Assembly: GCA_937891015.1 (NCBI GenBank)
Contig: CALAPY010000004.1
Location: forward strand, 1 to 62,706
DNA length: 62,706 nucleotides
Source of the DNA: UBA2108 sp002713215
Lineage (GTDB): Bacteria > Bacteroidota > Bacteroidia > Flavobacteriales_G > Salibacteraceae
Direction: 5' to 3'
Positions within the stretch are counted from its first letter, which is position 1, and each line of letters starts with the position of its first letter. Positions 17,066-26,145 of the stretch are shown in pieces. The notes beneath the pieces are model-generated. The model did no database searches. It was not told the DNA's origin and worked only from the letters and a program-made list of their open reading frames with translations. The position numbers and the translations under genes are program-made.

Positions 17066-17797
17066 TTATTCCCTGGATTTTACAGGTTTTATTCTCTTGC
17101 TCCGAATATTCATATTGATTAACTCCACCGCCATGGAGAAGAATACAGCGAAGTAGATGTACCCTTTAGGTACGTGCTGACCAGCCGCATCCAATACCAG
17201 CATAAAGCCAATAAGAATTAAAAACGAAAGGGCCAGTATCTCCAATGTTGGGTGATTGCCTATAAACTTCGCAATTTTTCCTGAAAACGCCATCATAACA
17301 AACATGGCAATAATAACCGCCACAATCATAATTACTTTTTCCTGTGTTAATCCAACAGCAGTCAATATGGAATCAAAGGAAAAAATAACATCCATAACAA
17401 CAATTTGCCCCAGGATAGCTCCAACACTTCTTACCGTTTGTTTGGATTCGTGATGTTCTTCATCACCTTCCATTTTATGATGAATTTCACCTGTACTTTT
17501 GGCTATTAAAAAGAGCCCTCCCACCAACAAAATCAAATCCCGAATACTAACGTCGTGCCCAAGGACACTAAACAGCGGATCTGAAGCTGAAATAATCCAG
17601 GTGATACCAAGCAGTAGAGCAATCCTTAAAAACAATGCGAGAAACAAACCTGTATTTCTTGTTCTGGTTTGCTTTTCTTCGGGTAGTTTATTAGCCAGTA
17701 TAGAGATAAAAATGATATTATCAACTCCAAGTACAATTTCCAAAAACGTTAATGTGGCCAAGGCAACATACGTTTCGGGCTGTAAAAACATTTCCAT
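17066..17797 (-). CDS. TerC-family integral membrane protein
   Basis: 243 residues with about seven hydrophobic helices. The family signature is plain: LEIVLGVDNIIFISIL in the first helix, an acidic/His loop (KMEGDEEHHESKQT), then VMDVIFSFDSILTAVGL in the second half, with the two paired Asp residues placed in membrane helices as in TerC/Alx proteins. Members are implicated in manganese export, including loading of exported metalloproteins, and in tellurite resistance. No other ter genes are nearby, so a housekeeping metal role is likelier than tellurite resistance. Confidence 0.93.
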   Translation of the reverse strand: MEMFLQPETYVALATLTFLEIVLGVDNIIFISILANKLPEEKQTRTRNTGLFLALFLRIALLLGITWIISASDPLFSVLGHDVSIRDLILLVGGLFLIAKSTGEIHHKMEGDEEHHESKQTVRSVGAILGQIVVMDVIFSFDSILTAVGLTQEKVIMIVAVIIAMFVMMAFSGKIAKFIGNHPTLEILALSFLILIGFMLVLDAAGQHVPKGYIYFAVFFSMAVELINMNIRSKRIKPVKSRE

Positions 17798-17879
17798 GGT
17801 ATCGTAGTTTTAATGATGTAATTCTTCCAATAATGAACCTATTATATTCCTATTGGCCAAACTTCGAATTTACAGTTAA

Positions 17880-18806
17880 CTAGTTTATTGCATTCAGGTC
17901 ATTTTCCGCCTGAAATTGTTTGTCTTTTACTTTTTCAATGACCAGATTCTGATCGGCAAGCCTTTGCTTTACTGTTTCAGCATGCATATCTGACTTTTCT
18001 TTTTTTAATTCCAAATTTCTAATTTCATGTTCTAAATTGGAGGTTTTGCCCTGCATCTTTTTGTACTCCGACTTTAACTTTTTGTATTCACCTTCCAGGT
18101 TAGAGAGCTTTTGTTTTTCAGTTTCCTGATTTTCCGCACTAGTACCAGAAGAACTTGCAACAGTTAACTTTTGAGCCTCAATTTCAGTCAACTTGCTTTT
18201 TCGGTTAGATTTATTCACTTCCAGCTCCTCTTTTGTTAATTCAATTTCAACTTGGTTTTGCTTAATTTTATTTTCACTTTTATCACTTTCGTTGTAGGTA
18301 GATCGTAGTTCTTTTTCAATTGACTTTAATAGTTTCTGTTCCTGATCCATTTCATCGTCAATTGCATCCAGATACATGGCCAAGCCAAATCGTTTTAAAT
18401 ACTTATTCAATTTAATGTCCAATTCGGGATGCGATATAGCCCCAACCGGTACCGAATCAAGATCTATTGCGAAATAACATAAGGTTGCGTTCTCAAGTTC
18501 CCTAACCTCAACAGAAATATTGAATGAATCAGTACCCAGTTCTTTATATACCACCTTTTCAATATTTAGGACGTTCTTAGTTACTGTTACCTCTTTTTTG
18601 GTCTTGGACTCCAGGCGCTTTTCCAATCCTTTAAGAACATCTTTCTGTTTGGCCTGCATTATGTGCAGTGCGTAGTAATTCCTGGTTTTAATCTCGTCAT
18701 GAGACCTCAATTCCTGGCTGAGTGTAATTCCGGATTGAGCCTGAACATAAAAGTGCGAATGAGCCAATAATACGACCACAAAAAATATTCTCATAGCGAG
18801 TAACAT
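17880..18806 (-). CDS. secreted coiled-coil protein of unknown function
   Basis: 308 residues. Signal peptide at the N-terminus (RIFFVVVLLAHSHFYVQAQ). Residues about 30-150 form a mixed domain (NIEKVVYKELGTDSFNISVEVREL). Residues about 155-305 are almost wholly charged heptads (repeated KSENKIKQNQVEIELTK-type stretches), a long coiled coil predicted to reach into the periplasm. No enzymatic motif is seen. Downstream of ybaB in the same direction with a gap of about 130 bases, so a separate transcript is likely. Confidence 0.7.
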   Translation of the reverse strand: MLLAMRIFFVVVLLAHSHFYVQAQSGITLSQELRSHDEIKTRNYYALHIMQAKQKDVLKGLEKRLESKTKKEVTVTKNVLNIEKVVYKELGTDSFNISVEVRELENATLCYFAIDLDSVPVGAISHPELDIKLNKYLKRFGLAMYLDAIDDEMDQEQKLLKSIEKELRSTYNESDKSENKIKQNQVEIELTKEELEVNKSNRKSKLTEIEAQKLTVASSSGTSAENQETEKQKLSNLEGEYKKLKSEYKKMQGKTSNLEHEIRNLELKKEKSDMHAETVKQRLADQNLVIEKVKDKQFQAENDLNAIN

Positions 18807-18935
18807 AAATACCTGACCAAGTTAGTGCAAATCATCATTTATGGTCTATTGAACTTTGATTGGCTTGGATTTTCGATGTAAAGTAATTGTTCCGTAGTCG
18901 ACAGCCTAAATACTGCGGCAGGCTGCTTACTGCTA

Positions 18936-19268
18936 TTACTTAAACATACTACCCAGATTGGGCATTCCCGGAATATTTGGCATGGCATCTTTTGCTACAG
19001 CAGCCATTTCAACCTCATAAATACCCCTCGCCTTTTCCAACGACTCATTGGTAGCAATTTGAATGTGTCTGCATAACTCATCCTGCGCAAATTCCTTGGC
19101 CTCATCGCTTACTATAATCTGCATAACACGACTATTGGCTGTTGATATAACCTTTACAAAATCGCCTGAACTTCCTTCAACGTATACCGAATCCAACCTA
19201 AGTTTAGTTTCTTCTGCTTTTCTCTTAGCCGCTTCCAACTTCTCCTTAAATCCTCCTAACCCTAACAT
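18936..19268 (-). CDS. YbaB/EbfC nucleoid-associated protein
   Basis: 110 residues, standard length. Layout: N-terminal helix rich in Lys/Glu (FKEKLEAAKRKAEETKLRL), a central strand region with VYVEGSSGDFVKVISTANSRVMQIIVSDEA, then helical ends with a Gly/Pro/Met-rich tail (MPNIPGMPNLGSMF). YbaB/EbfC dimers bind DNA and affect expression and nucleoid structure; elsewhere the gene often accompanies dnaX and recR, but here it begins three bases after the methylmalonyl-CoA mutase large subunit gene and probably shares its transcript. Confidence 0.93.
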   Translation of the reverse strand: MLGLGGFKEKLEAAKRKAEETKLRLDSVYVEGSSGDFVKVISTANSRVMQIIVSDEAKEFAQDELCRHIQIATNESLEKARGIYEVEMAAVAKDAMPNIPGMPNLGSMFK

Positions 19269-19271
19269 GCC

Positions 19272-21422
19272 TTAATCTTTGTATGCTTTAATTAATATAT
19301 CAAGTATTTCTCCTGCCGCTTTAGGGATTTTGGTTCCCGGACCAAATATCCCAGCCACTCCCCGATCAAATAAGAAATCATAATCCTGAGCAGGTATTAC
19401 GCCACCGGCAATTACTAAAATATCTTCCCGGTTAAGCTTCTCCAATTCTTCAATAACTTGAGGGACTAGAGTTTTGTGTCCCCCTGCCAATGAGGAAACT
19501 CCCAAAATATGAACATCGTTTTCAATTGCCTGTTTAGCAGCTTCTGCTGGTGTCTGGAAGAGCGGGCCTATATCCACGTCAAAACCAATATCGGCAAACG
19601 AAGTAGCAATAACCTTGGCTCCCCTGTCATGACCATCTTGCCCCATTTTAGCAATCATTATTCTTGGTCTTCTACCATCAAGTTTGGCAAATTCATTCGC
19701 CTTATTTGTGGCTCCATTAAAATCCTGATCCCCCATAACTTCCTTTGAATATACTCCACTTACCGACTGAACACTGGCCTTGTAGCGCCCAAATGATTTT
19801 TCCATGGCATCGGATATCTCACCGAGAGAAGCTCTTTTTCTAGCACACTCAATGGCCACTTCCAATAAGTTTCCTTCACCTGACCTAGCAATTTCTGTTA
19901 GCTTGTTAAGCGCATTTTGTGTTTCCTGCTCATTCCTTTCTGCACGTAATTTTTTAAGGCGTGCAATCTGAGCATTTCTAACCTTGGTGTTTTCTACTTC
20001 TCGTATTTCTAGTTCTTCTTCGCTTGAGGTTTCATAACGATTAACCCCAACAATTACATCCTGATTGGAATCAATTCGGGCTTGTTTCCGTGCGGAGGCC
20101 TCTTCAATTCTTAACTTGGGCAACCCTGTCTCAATAGCCTTTGACATTCCGCCTAATTCTTCAATTTCCTGAATTAACTTCCAGGCCCGATGTGCGATAT
20201 CGTGGGTTAGCTTTTCTACATAATAAGAACCCGCCCAGGGATCTACTACCTTGGTAATATTGGTTTCGGCCTGAATGTATATTTGGGTATTTCGTGCAAT
20301 TCTGGCCGAGAAATCCGTAGGTAAAGCAATGGCCTCATCCAAGGCATTGGTATGCAAAGACTGGGTTCCACCAAGAGCAGCACCCATTCCCTCAATGCAA
20401 GTTCTCGCCACGTTGTTATACGGGTCCTGTTCAGTTAAACTCCAACCGCTGGTCTGGCAATGGGTTCGCAAGGCCAAACTCTTTTCATTCTTAGGATTAA
20501 ATTGTTTTACAATTTTAGCCCAAAGCATGCGTGCAGCCCTCATTTTGGCAATTTCCATAAAATGGTTCATTCCAATGGCCCAGAAAAACGAAAGCCTTGG
20601 AGCAAAGCTGTCTATATCTAACCCCGCGTTAATCCCCGCCCGCAAATAATCCAGGCCATCGGCTAAGGTGTAGGCCAATTCAATATCGTTGCTCGCCCCT
20701 GCTTCCTGCATGTGATATCCCGATATGCTTATGGAATTGAATTTGGGCATATTCTTGGACGTGTATTTAAAGATATCCGAAATAATACGCATGGAAGGTT
20801 CGGGTGGATAGATATAGGTATTTCGAACCATGAATTCTTTTAGAATATCGTTTTGAATGGTTCCGGAGAGTTTTTCCTGCTTCACTCCTTGTTCTTCTGC
20901 TGCAACTATATAAAAGGCCAAAATGGGAATTACGGCTCCATTCATGGTCATACTTACAGACATTTTATCGAGGGGAATCTGATCGAACAGAATTTCCATA
21001 TCCAATATGGAGTCAATGGCAACACCAGCCATTCCAACATCTCCAACAACTCTGGGATGATCCGAATCGTAACCTCTATGAGTAGCCAGATCAAATGCTA
21101 CTGAAAGTCCCTTTTGTCCGGCAGCTAAATTTCTTCTATAAAAGGCATTAGAATCCTCTGCGGTACTAAACCCGGCATACTGTCTGATTGTCCACGCCCT
21201 GGAAGCATACATGCTACTGTAGGGCCCCCGTAAGTACGGTGCCTTACCCGCACCAAAGTCAAGATGATCTAGTCCATCAAGGTCTTCCTTTCCATACAGA
21301 TTTTGTATTGGAATCTGCTCAGGGGAATTCCAATCTTCACCCGAGAATTTTTCCTTCCACTCCTGAGCAGAACGATCTGAGCCTACTGTACTAAATGGTA
21401 TATCTGAAAAATCTGCTCTCAT
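19272..21422 (-). CDS. scpA: methylmalonyl-CoA mutase, large (catalytic) subunit
   Basis: 716 residues, the expected size. It interconverts succinyl-CoA and methylmalonyl-CoA with adenosylcobalamin, linking the TCA cycle to propionate metabolism. Visible are the YASRAWTIRQYAGFSTAEDSN and YRRNLAAGQKGLSVAFDLATHRGYDSDHP segments of the TIM barrel, SISGYHMQEAG, CQTSGWSLTEQDPYNNVART, and the C-terminal cobalamin domain with MGQDGHDRGAKV (the DxHxxG cobalt-binding motif at about residue 597). Overlaps the small subunit gene by ATGA. No epimerase or MeaB chaperone gene is in the window. Confidence 0.97.
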   Translation of the reverse strand: MRADFSDIPFSTVGSDRSAQEWKEKFSGEDWNSPEQIPIQNLYGKEDLDGLDHLDFGAGKAPYLRGPYSSMYASRAWTIRQYAGFSTAEDSNAFYRRNLAAGQKGLSVAFDLATHRGYDSDHPRVVGDVGMAGVAIDSILDMEILFDQIPLDKMSVSMTMNGAVIPILAFYIVAAEEQGVKQEKLSGTIQNDILKEFMVRNTYIYPPEPSMRIISDIFKYTSKNMPKFNSISISGYHMQEAGASNDIELAYTLADGLDYLRAGINAGLDIDSFAPRLSFFWAIGMNHFMEIAKMRAARMLWAKIVKQFNPKNEKSLALRTHCQTSGWSLTEQDPYNNVARTCIEGMGAALGGTQSLHTNALDEAIALPTDFSARIARNTQIYIQAETNITKVVDPWAGSYYVEKLTHDIAHRAWKLIQEIEELGGMSKAIETGLPKLRIEEASARKQARIDSNQDVIVGVNRYETSSEEELEIREVENTKVRNAQIARLKKLRAERNEQETQNALNKLTEIARSGEGNLLEVAIECARKRASLGEISDAMEKSFGRYKASVQSVSGVYSKEVMGDQDFNGATNKANEFAKLDGRRPRIMIAKMGQDGHDRGAKVIATSFADIGFDVDIGPLFQTPAEAAKQAIENDVHILGVSSLAGGHKTLVPQVIEELEKLNREDILVIAGGVIPAQDYDFLFDRGVAGIFGPGTKIPKAAGEILDILIKAYKD

Positions 21423-22858
21423 GCTTCCACCTCCTCAATTTCTTTTTCCAATCGCTCTTCTTCCAGCTCACCAACTAACCTCACCAAACTAATGGGCTTA
21501 AATGACTGGATATTGTTGTTTTCCGCCGATTCTACTTCGTTTAATTGATCAAGCATTTTATCATCAGGATTCGGATATAAAGAAACCCCTAAAACCTGCA
21601 ATTCATTCGAAGTCAATTTATTCAACTGAAGCTGATGGTCTTCTTTTAACTCACGATCCAGGTTCCCTGATTCCATTAATCCAATGAAACCTCCTTTCTT
21701 TTCAATCTTTCTGAACTTTTCCCAGGCTGCATTTCCCAATTCATTGGTCAAACGATCTATGTAGTAGGAACCTCCTGCCGGATCAATAACCTTATCCAAA
21801 TAAGACTCTTCCTTTAGCATGAGTTGTACATTCCTGGCAATTCTTCTAGAGAATTCACCTCCCCTACTCCAGGCAGTATCGTAGGGCAACACACGAAGGA
21901 TATCGCATCCACCGAGTACGGCAGACATAGCCTGTGTTGTACCTCGCAGCATATTAACGTACGGGTCGTACACCGTACTTAAATATTGAGATGTATGAGA
22001 ATGAATAATTATCGATTTGCTACAAGAATACTTGGGATTGTATGTACTAATTAACTTAGCCCATAACATTCTAAAAGCCCGGACCTTTGCAATTTCTAAA
22101 AAGTAATCTCCACCTGATGCCAAGTCAATTTTAAACTGTGCAGAAGCATCGTCAATTGAATATCCATTTTCTAACAGGTATACGACGTATTCATGTGCAT
22201 GAGCCAATGTAAACGCCAATTCGGAAATAGCATTACCTCCAGCGTTATGGTAGTTGTGTCCGCTTACGCTAAATAACTTCGAAGAAGAATAATTCTTTAG
22301 ACTGGCTAATGAATCCAACCATACCTGTAGTTCATTCGGTTGATTCCAATTTCCATTTATTGTGGCTGATCCAATGGGATCGTAATTGAAATAAATTTTG
22401 TAATCATTGATTTCATTTCCAAATGCGGCTTGAACTTCCTGAACCTGATCGCTTAACTTGCTATATCTCGAAAACCCAAGGTTTACGTGTTCCGGAAGAA
22501 CTCCTGCAAGCACTTCTTTTGCTACACTTCCGGAAAAAGAAAGTGAGGTCAGGCCCGAGTTTAACATTTTGAGGACTCTGGCGTTATCCGCTTTAACATC
22601 GTTTGATGTTTCAAACATCTCATCGATAACCCATTCGTTATTGTTCACTTTAGAACCTCGCCTATAGGAACCACTTCCCGGTGACTCATTATCCAAATTC
22701 AGGTCTTCGGAGGTGTACACTGGTTCTACTTCAATTCCTGAGCCATTGACTGAAACCAGACTTTGGTAAGGTTTTCCTTTTAGATCTGTCTCAATTTTCT
22801 GTTTCCACTCTGCCTTGGAAAATCCGGAAAAATCGTCAAACAATTGCTCTTTTGCCAT
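21419..22858 (-). CDS. mutA: methylmalonyl-CoA mutase, small subunit
   Basis: About 479 residues from the ATG at 22858 (the frame is open to a TTG at 22879). It resembles the barrel part of the large subunit (FSVSGHNYHNAGGNAISELAFTLAHAHEY, HSHTSQYLSTVYDPYVNMLRGTTQAMSAVLGGCD, IDPAGGSYYIDRLTNELGNAAWE), but stops before the cobalamin-binding region, ending in a Glu-rich tail. This shortened form is common in flavobacteria; classical small subunits are near 640 residues. It acts as the non-catalytic partner in the heterodimer. Its stop overlaps the large-subunit start by four bases, so translation is likely coupled. Confidence 0.93.
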   Translation of the reverse strand: MAKEQLFDDFSGFSKAEWKQKIETDLKGKPYQSLVSVNGSGIEVEPVYTSEDLNLDNESPGSGSYRRGSKVNNNEWVIDEMFETSNDVKADNARVLKMLNSGLTSLSFSGSVAKEVLAGVLPEHVNLGFSRYSKLSDQVQEVQAAFGNEINDYKIYFNYDPIGSATINGNWNQPNELQVWLDSLASLKNYSSSKLFSVSGHNYHNAGGNAISELAFTLAHAHEYVVYLLENGYSIDDASAQFKIDLASGGDYFLEIAKVRAFRMLWAKLISTYNPKYSCSKSIIIHSHTSQYLSTVYDPYVNMLRGTTQAMSAVLGGCDILRVLPYDTAWSRGGEFSRRIARNVQLMLKEESYLDKVIDPAGGSYYIDRLTNELGNAAWEKFRKIEKKGGFIGLMESGNLDRELKEDHQLQLNKLTSNELQVLGVSLYPNPDDKMLDQLNEVESAENNNIQSFKPISLVRLVGELEEERLEKEIEEVEA

Positions 22859-22935
22859 AGTCAACAAATTAGCCGACAAAAATAAAGAAATGGATTCCCT
22901 TCGGTTGACTTTATAGCAGCGAATTGTATTTGGAA

Positions 22936-23259
22936 TTACTGCTTGTCCGTTGAATCAACAATAACAAAAATATCTTCATTTTCCTTTTTCATGAAGTATT
23001 TCTCCCGGGCATAACGCTCCAGGTTGTCATCGTTGGTAAGCAAATCGGTCAGGTCTTTTTGCGTAATATCTATTTGCTCTTTGTAGTATTCCTTGTTTTC
23101 TTCCAACTCGCCTAACTCCTGTTTAATCCGAATGAGGGATATTACATCGTTTTGATCAAAAAAAAGCATATAGGTAAAAAACACCAGTAGTGTAATGGAA
23201 TACTTGTTACGAATCCAGTGAGGGGTTTTAAGCCATATACCTTGAAGCTTTTTCAGCAT
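22936..23259 (-). CDS. DivIC/FtsB-family septum formation initiator
   Basis: 107 residues in the standard order: short cytoplasmic part, one transmembrane helix (ITLLVFFTYMLFF, about residues 24-37), then a coiled coil (IRIKQELGELEENKEYYKEQIDI) and a short end domain with NLERYAREKYFMKKENEDIFVI, matching the FtsB/DivIC consensus (ERxARExxxMxKxxExv). These proteins join FtsL and FtsQ in the divisome. It lies 77 bases upstream of mutA in the same direction, perhaps heading the same transcript. Confidence 0.85.
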   Translation of the reverse strand: MLKKLQGIWLKTPHWIRNKYSITLLVFFTYMLFFDQNDVISLIRIKQELGELEENKEYYKEQIDITQKDLTDLLTNDDNLERYAREKYFMKKENEDIFVIVDSTDKQ

Positions 23260-23404
23260 TGTGCAAAGTTACAGTATGAGCAACACGAAGAAATGTGTCC
23301 CAATTTATTTATCAGAATAAAGCCGTTGAAAACGAAATCAACGATTTTTCCGGCCAATACTAAATAAAAGCTGATTCAAAGCCTTCCATGAAGAAACTTA
23401 GGGT

Positions 23405-23412
23405 TAATTTTG
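23405..23412 (+). promoter_or_regulatory. Bacteroidota -7 element upstream of cold-shock gene
   Basis: TAATTTTG matches TAnnTTTG and places a start of transcription about 20 bases before the cold-shock ATG. No convincing TTG -33 element is seen. Confidence 0.35.
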
Positions 23413-23435
23413 CTACCGTATTATAATTTATCAGA

Positions 23436-23630
23436 ATGAAAAAAGGAACAGTTAAGTTCTTCAATGAAACCAAAGGATTTGGTTTTATTACTGAGGACGA
23501 ATCCGGAGAAGAGTACTTTGTACATGTCTCTGGTATTATCGATGAAATTCAAAAGGGTGACACCGTTGAATTCGATTTGAAAGAAGGTAGAAAAGGAATG
23601 AATGCCGTTGATGTAAAACAGGCAGATTAA
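23436..23630 (+). CDS. cold-shock domain protein
   Basis: 64 residues, a single cold-shock domain. RNP1 is GFGFITED (KGFGFIT) and RNP2 reads YFVHVSGI (usually VFVHFS). The start KKGTVKFFNETKGFGFI is the family hallmark. Such proteins bind single-stranded RNA or DNA and melt secondary structure. Transcribed alone, with a -7 promoter match upstream and a strong terminator 24 bases after the stop. Confidence 0.97.
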   Translation: MKKGTVKFFNETKGFGFITEDESGEEYFVHVSGIIDEIQKGDTVEFDLKEGRKGMNAVDVKQAD

Positions 23631-23653
23631 TTTATACGAATTCAAATTGTAAG

Positions 23654-23687
23654 GCCCTGTAGACCATGTTTGCAGGGCTTTTTTTTT
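23654..23687 (+). terminator. intrinsic terminator of the cold-shock gene
   Basis: GCCCTG (23654-23659) pairs with CAGGGC (23673-23678) around a 13-base loop, followed by nine T residues (23679-23687). Confidence 0.9.
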
Positions 23688-23692
23688 GCCAA

Positions 23693-24463
23693 TTACCACG
23701 GCAGTACTTTAATTCCCATGGTCCACACTTTGGCCGATGGGGCTGCCCCGCTCTCCCAATAATCGATAAGCCCCAGATTGCCAAATATGTGAAAGTTACC
23801 ATAACCTAAACGCAACGTGGCATGTACCTGCCAGGGGTTTTGATGCATTGGCGATTTTCTTAGAATTTCATTTTTTAAGTTACCATTAATATATACTACC
23901 TTTTGCTTTCCCGACAAACGATAACTCCCAATTACCCCAAATGCTATGTGATACGAGGTGCTATTTTTAGGAGAGGTATTAAAGGCCAGCAAAAGAGGAA
24001 CAGTTATATGCGCATTCTTCATGTTATTGTTGCAAAAGTTCCATACCGAATCTCTTACTTCAATCATTGAATCATTACGACTATACATGTATGAATTGCT
24101 ACGCAGCTGGAAATTATTAAAATCAAAACCCAAGCCGGTTACCACCTTAATTAATTCGCCGTTGATTTGAAAATCGACTTCGAACAGGTTTAATCCGAAA
24201 TAAAATGATCGTCCGTAATCCAACTGCAAGTACTCATATCCACCTGGAGGAACATCAGTCCCATCTTCATACATTAATCCATTTATTCCGATGTCGAAGC
24301 CCTGCCAGTGTTTATTCTTACGATTTCTGAATTCATCGTAACTATCGTAGAACTCAATTTTTTCTTTGTCATCCAGGTCAACATCTCCAGCACCGGGATT
24401 ATCCTGCGCAATCAGACCTGTAACAATAATTGTAAATACCCAAACAATATAATACTTCTTCAT
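23693..24463 (-). CDS. probable outer-membrane beta-barrel protein
   Basis: 256 residues with a signal peptide (YYIVWVFTIIVTGLIAQ). After an acidic segment (GDVDLDDKEKIEFYDSYDEF) the rest has alternating polar/hydrophobic strands with aromatic girdle residues (GFDIGINGLMYEDG, YLQLDYGRSFYFGLNLF, WQVHATLRLGYGNFHIFGNLGLIDYW) and ends in GIKVLPW. This is the look of a small porin-like/PorT-like barrel. It follows bufC at 24525 in the same direction by about 60 bases, so it could be cotranscribed with the bufferin genes, though families of this type are common and the link is only positional. Confidence 0.7.
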   Translation of the reverse strand: MKKYYIVWVFTIIVTGLIAQDNPGAGDVDLDDKEKIEFYDSYDEFRNRKNKHWQGFDIGINGLMYEDGTDVPPGGYEYLQLDYGRSFYFGLNLFEVDFQINGELIKVVTGLGFDFNNFQLRSNSYMYSRNDSMIEVRDSVWNFCNNNMKNAHITVPLLLAFNTSPKNSTSYHIAFGVIGSYRLSGKQKVVYINGNLKNEILRKSPMHQNPWQVHATLRLGYGNFHIFGNLGLIDYWESGAAPSAKVWTMGIKVLPW

Positions 24464-24524
24464 TTTAACATGGCTTGTGCAAGCAAAAGTAAGAAAGCGG
24501 ATGATAAGTCAGGAAATCTTAAGA

Positions 24525-25289
24525 CTACTTCCTGAATCCTAATATTAAATTGCGCTGAATCAATTCGTCAACAATCGGTATCGACTTGTCCACTAATTCA
24601 GATTTAGAAATATCTGTAAGTTTTTTTGATTGGTCGTAAAGAGCGCCCGACAACTGCCCACCGTAATCATTAATATTCATTAAAGCTTCACCAAAAAGTG
24701 GAGACAGTTGAATATACCTGACTTTAAGTTCGTCCAGGTTACGAAATACCGCCAGGTAATAGACACCTTTTAAATCTACCATGTCATCATATTGATTGGT
24801 AAAAACCGGATACGACAATTTTAGAGCTCTTCGGTGAGGGTTTAATACTGCTGTTCCATTCTCGAAATTACCATTATGGGGGGTATCAGCTATTTCAATA
24901 TCGGGTTCACTGTACAATTCGATTTCAATCCATTCGAAAAGCAATAGATCAGCCAGAAACGGTATCTCCAATTGAACTTGTTTCTCGTGCTCAAGCACAT
25001 AATTCATAAACTCTCTGGGCATTCTCCATACCTGGTAGTTTTGGCAACTATGGCTTGAAAAAAACCGAGCTACCAAGCCCTTCCAGGAGTTTGAAACTAC
25101 CTTTCTGGCAATTGGGAAGGCAGAACTTAAGGTATCGAAAATCACGTTGAAAACCAATCGTCGATAATGAGGAAGTCTCTCTGGTCTTGCCCCGGTAATA
25201 TCGGTCAGAATACCCGAACGAACGTATTCAGCCAATTCAGATTGAACCCTTTGGGTATCGTTTTTCAATTTTGAAGTTGAGGAGTCCAA
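24525..25289 (-). CDS. bufC: HvfC/BufC-type partner protein (DUF2063)
   Basis: 254 residues starting at a TTG that overlaps the bufB end by 25 bases; no ATG exists near. The N-terminal half carries the DUF2063 pattern: LAEYVRSGILT, RLPHYRRLVFNVIFDTLSSAFPIARKVV, WKGLVARFFSSHSCQNYQVWRMPREFMNYV, and LADLLLFEWIEIEL. In the HvfB/HvfC and BufB/BufC systems, this protein recognises the precursor and presents it to the iron oxidase. Immediate adjacency to the oxidase and a Cys-rich precursor upstream supports that role here (family knowledge plus context). Confidence 0.88.
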   Translation of the reverse strand: MDSSTSKLKNDTQRVQSELAEYVRSGILTDITGARPERLPHYRRLVFNVIFDTLSSAFPIARKVVSNSWKGLVARFFSSHSCQNYQVWRMPREFMNYVLEHEKQVQLEIPFLADLLLFEWIEIELYSEPDIEIADTPHNGNFENGTAVLNPHRRALKLSYPVFTNQYDDMVDLKGVYYLAVFRNLDELKVRYIQLSPLFGEALMNINDYGGQLSGALYDQSKKLTDISKSELVDKSIPIVDELIQRNLILGFRK

Positions 25290-26092
25290 TGCTTCTTAGT
25301 TATGTTTTTTAATTGAGACAATTCTCCCTCCAATCTTTGCAATTCTGGAATATTAAAATCCCGCTCCAAGAGAACAGGAACCGGATTTATTCGCTGCACT
25401 GTCCAATCAAATAATTCGAATACCGGATCTATAATGTCTTTTCCGTGTGTATCAATTATTAAATCCGATTCAATTTGTTCGTGTCCTGCCATGTGCACGT
25501 AGGCTACCTTTTCCAAGGGTAAAGAATTAATAAACTCTTTGGTATCATAGCCATGATTAAAGGCATTGACATAAACATTGTTAACATCTAAAAGCAATTT
25601 GCAACCGCTTTCATTAACAATGGAACTGACAAACTCAGCTTCTGTCATTTCTGAAGCTACTGCTGTATAATAGCTCACATTTTCAAGTACCAAAGGTCTT
25701 TCCAAAATATCCTGAACCTTATTGATTCTACCTACAATGTGCTTAACTGCGTCTTCTCTAAAGGGAATTGGTAGCAGGTCATATAAATGGGCGTTTTCAC
25801 ATTTGCTGTAGGACAAATGCTCGGAATATATATCTACCTGATAATGATCGAGGAATATTCTTAGGTCTTTCAGAAATTCAAAATCCAGTTCTTCCGGGCT
25901 ACCAATACTCAACGATAAACCATGGCAAACAAGCGGGTATTTTTCAGTTGCTAAATCAAATTGTTGCTTCCAGTAACCTCCCATCTTCATCCAATTCTCA
26001 GGGGCTACCTCAATAAATTCAGGTAATTCATTCTGAGACTGAATCATGTCTGCTGCTATATCTCTTCTAAACCCTAGTCCTATTCCTTGCAT
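25265..26092 (-). CDS. bufB: multinuclear iron-dependent oxidase, DUF692 (BufB/HvfB type)
   Basis: About 275 residues from the ATG at 26092 (the frame extends to a TTG at 26101, inside the hairpin tail). All DUF692/MNIO markers are present: GLGFR, FIEVAPENWM, HGLSLSIGS, SEHLSYS, LPIPF, LENVSYY, LLDVNNVYVNAFNHGYD, YVHMAGH, DTHGK and LLERDFN. The His, Glu, Asp and Asn in these motifs bind the two or three irons. The fold is a TIM barrel. Relatives (MbnB, TglH, HvfB, BufB) oxidise Cys residues of peptide precursors, giving oxazolone/thioamide or thiooxazole groups. The precursor gene lies just upstream. Confidence 0.93.
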   Translation of the reverse strand: MQGIGLGFRRDIAADMIQSQNELPEFIEVAPENWMKMGGYWKQQFDLATEKYPLVCHGLSLSIGSPEELDFEFLKDLRIFLDHYQVDIYSEHLSYSKCENAHLYDLLPIPFREDAVKHIVGRINKVQDILERPLVLENVSYYTAVASEMTEAEFVSSIVNESGCKLLLDVNNVYVNAFNHGYDTKEFINSLPLEKVAYVHMAGHEQIESDLIIDTHGKDIIDPVFELFDWTVQRINPVPVLLERDFNIPELQRLEGELSQLKNITKKHWTPQLQN

Positions 26093-26096
26093 ATTG

Positions 26097-26128
26097 AGCA
26101 AAAAAAACCCCGCTAATTGCGAGGTTTA
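26097..26128 (-). terminator. terminator/attenuator between bufA and bufB
   Basis: On the minus strand AAACC-CGC-type arms (TTAAACCTCGC, GCGGGGTTT) form a hairpin with an ATTA-type loop and one mismatch. A seven-T tract ends a few bases before the bufB ATG. It would let most transcripts stop after the precursor and some read into the enzyme genes. Confidence 0.7.
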
Positions 26129-26145
26129 AATCAAATTCGATAATT

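Noticed and set aside
18902..18925. CAGCCT...AGGCTG hairpin after ybaB
   Set aside because: Only six base pairs with a 12-base loop and no T-tract; not convincing as a terminator.
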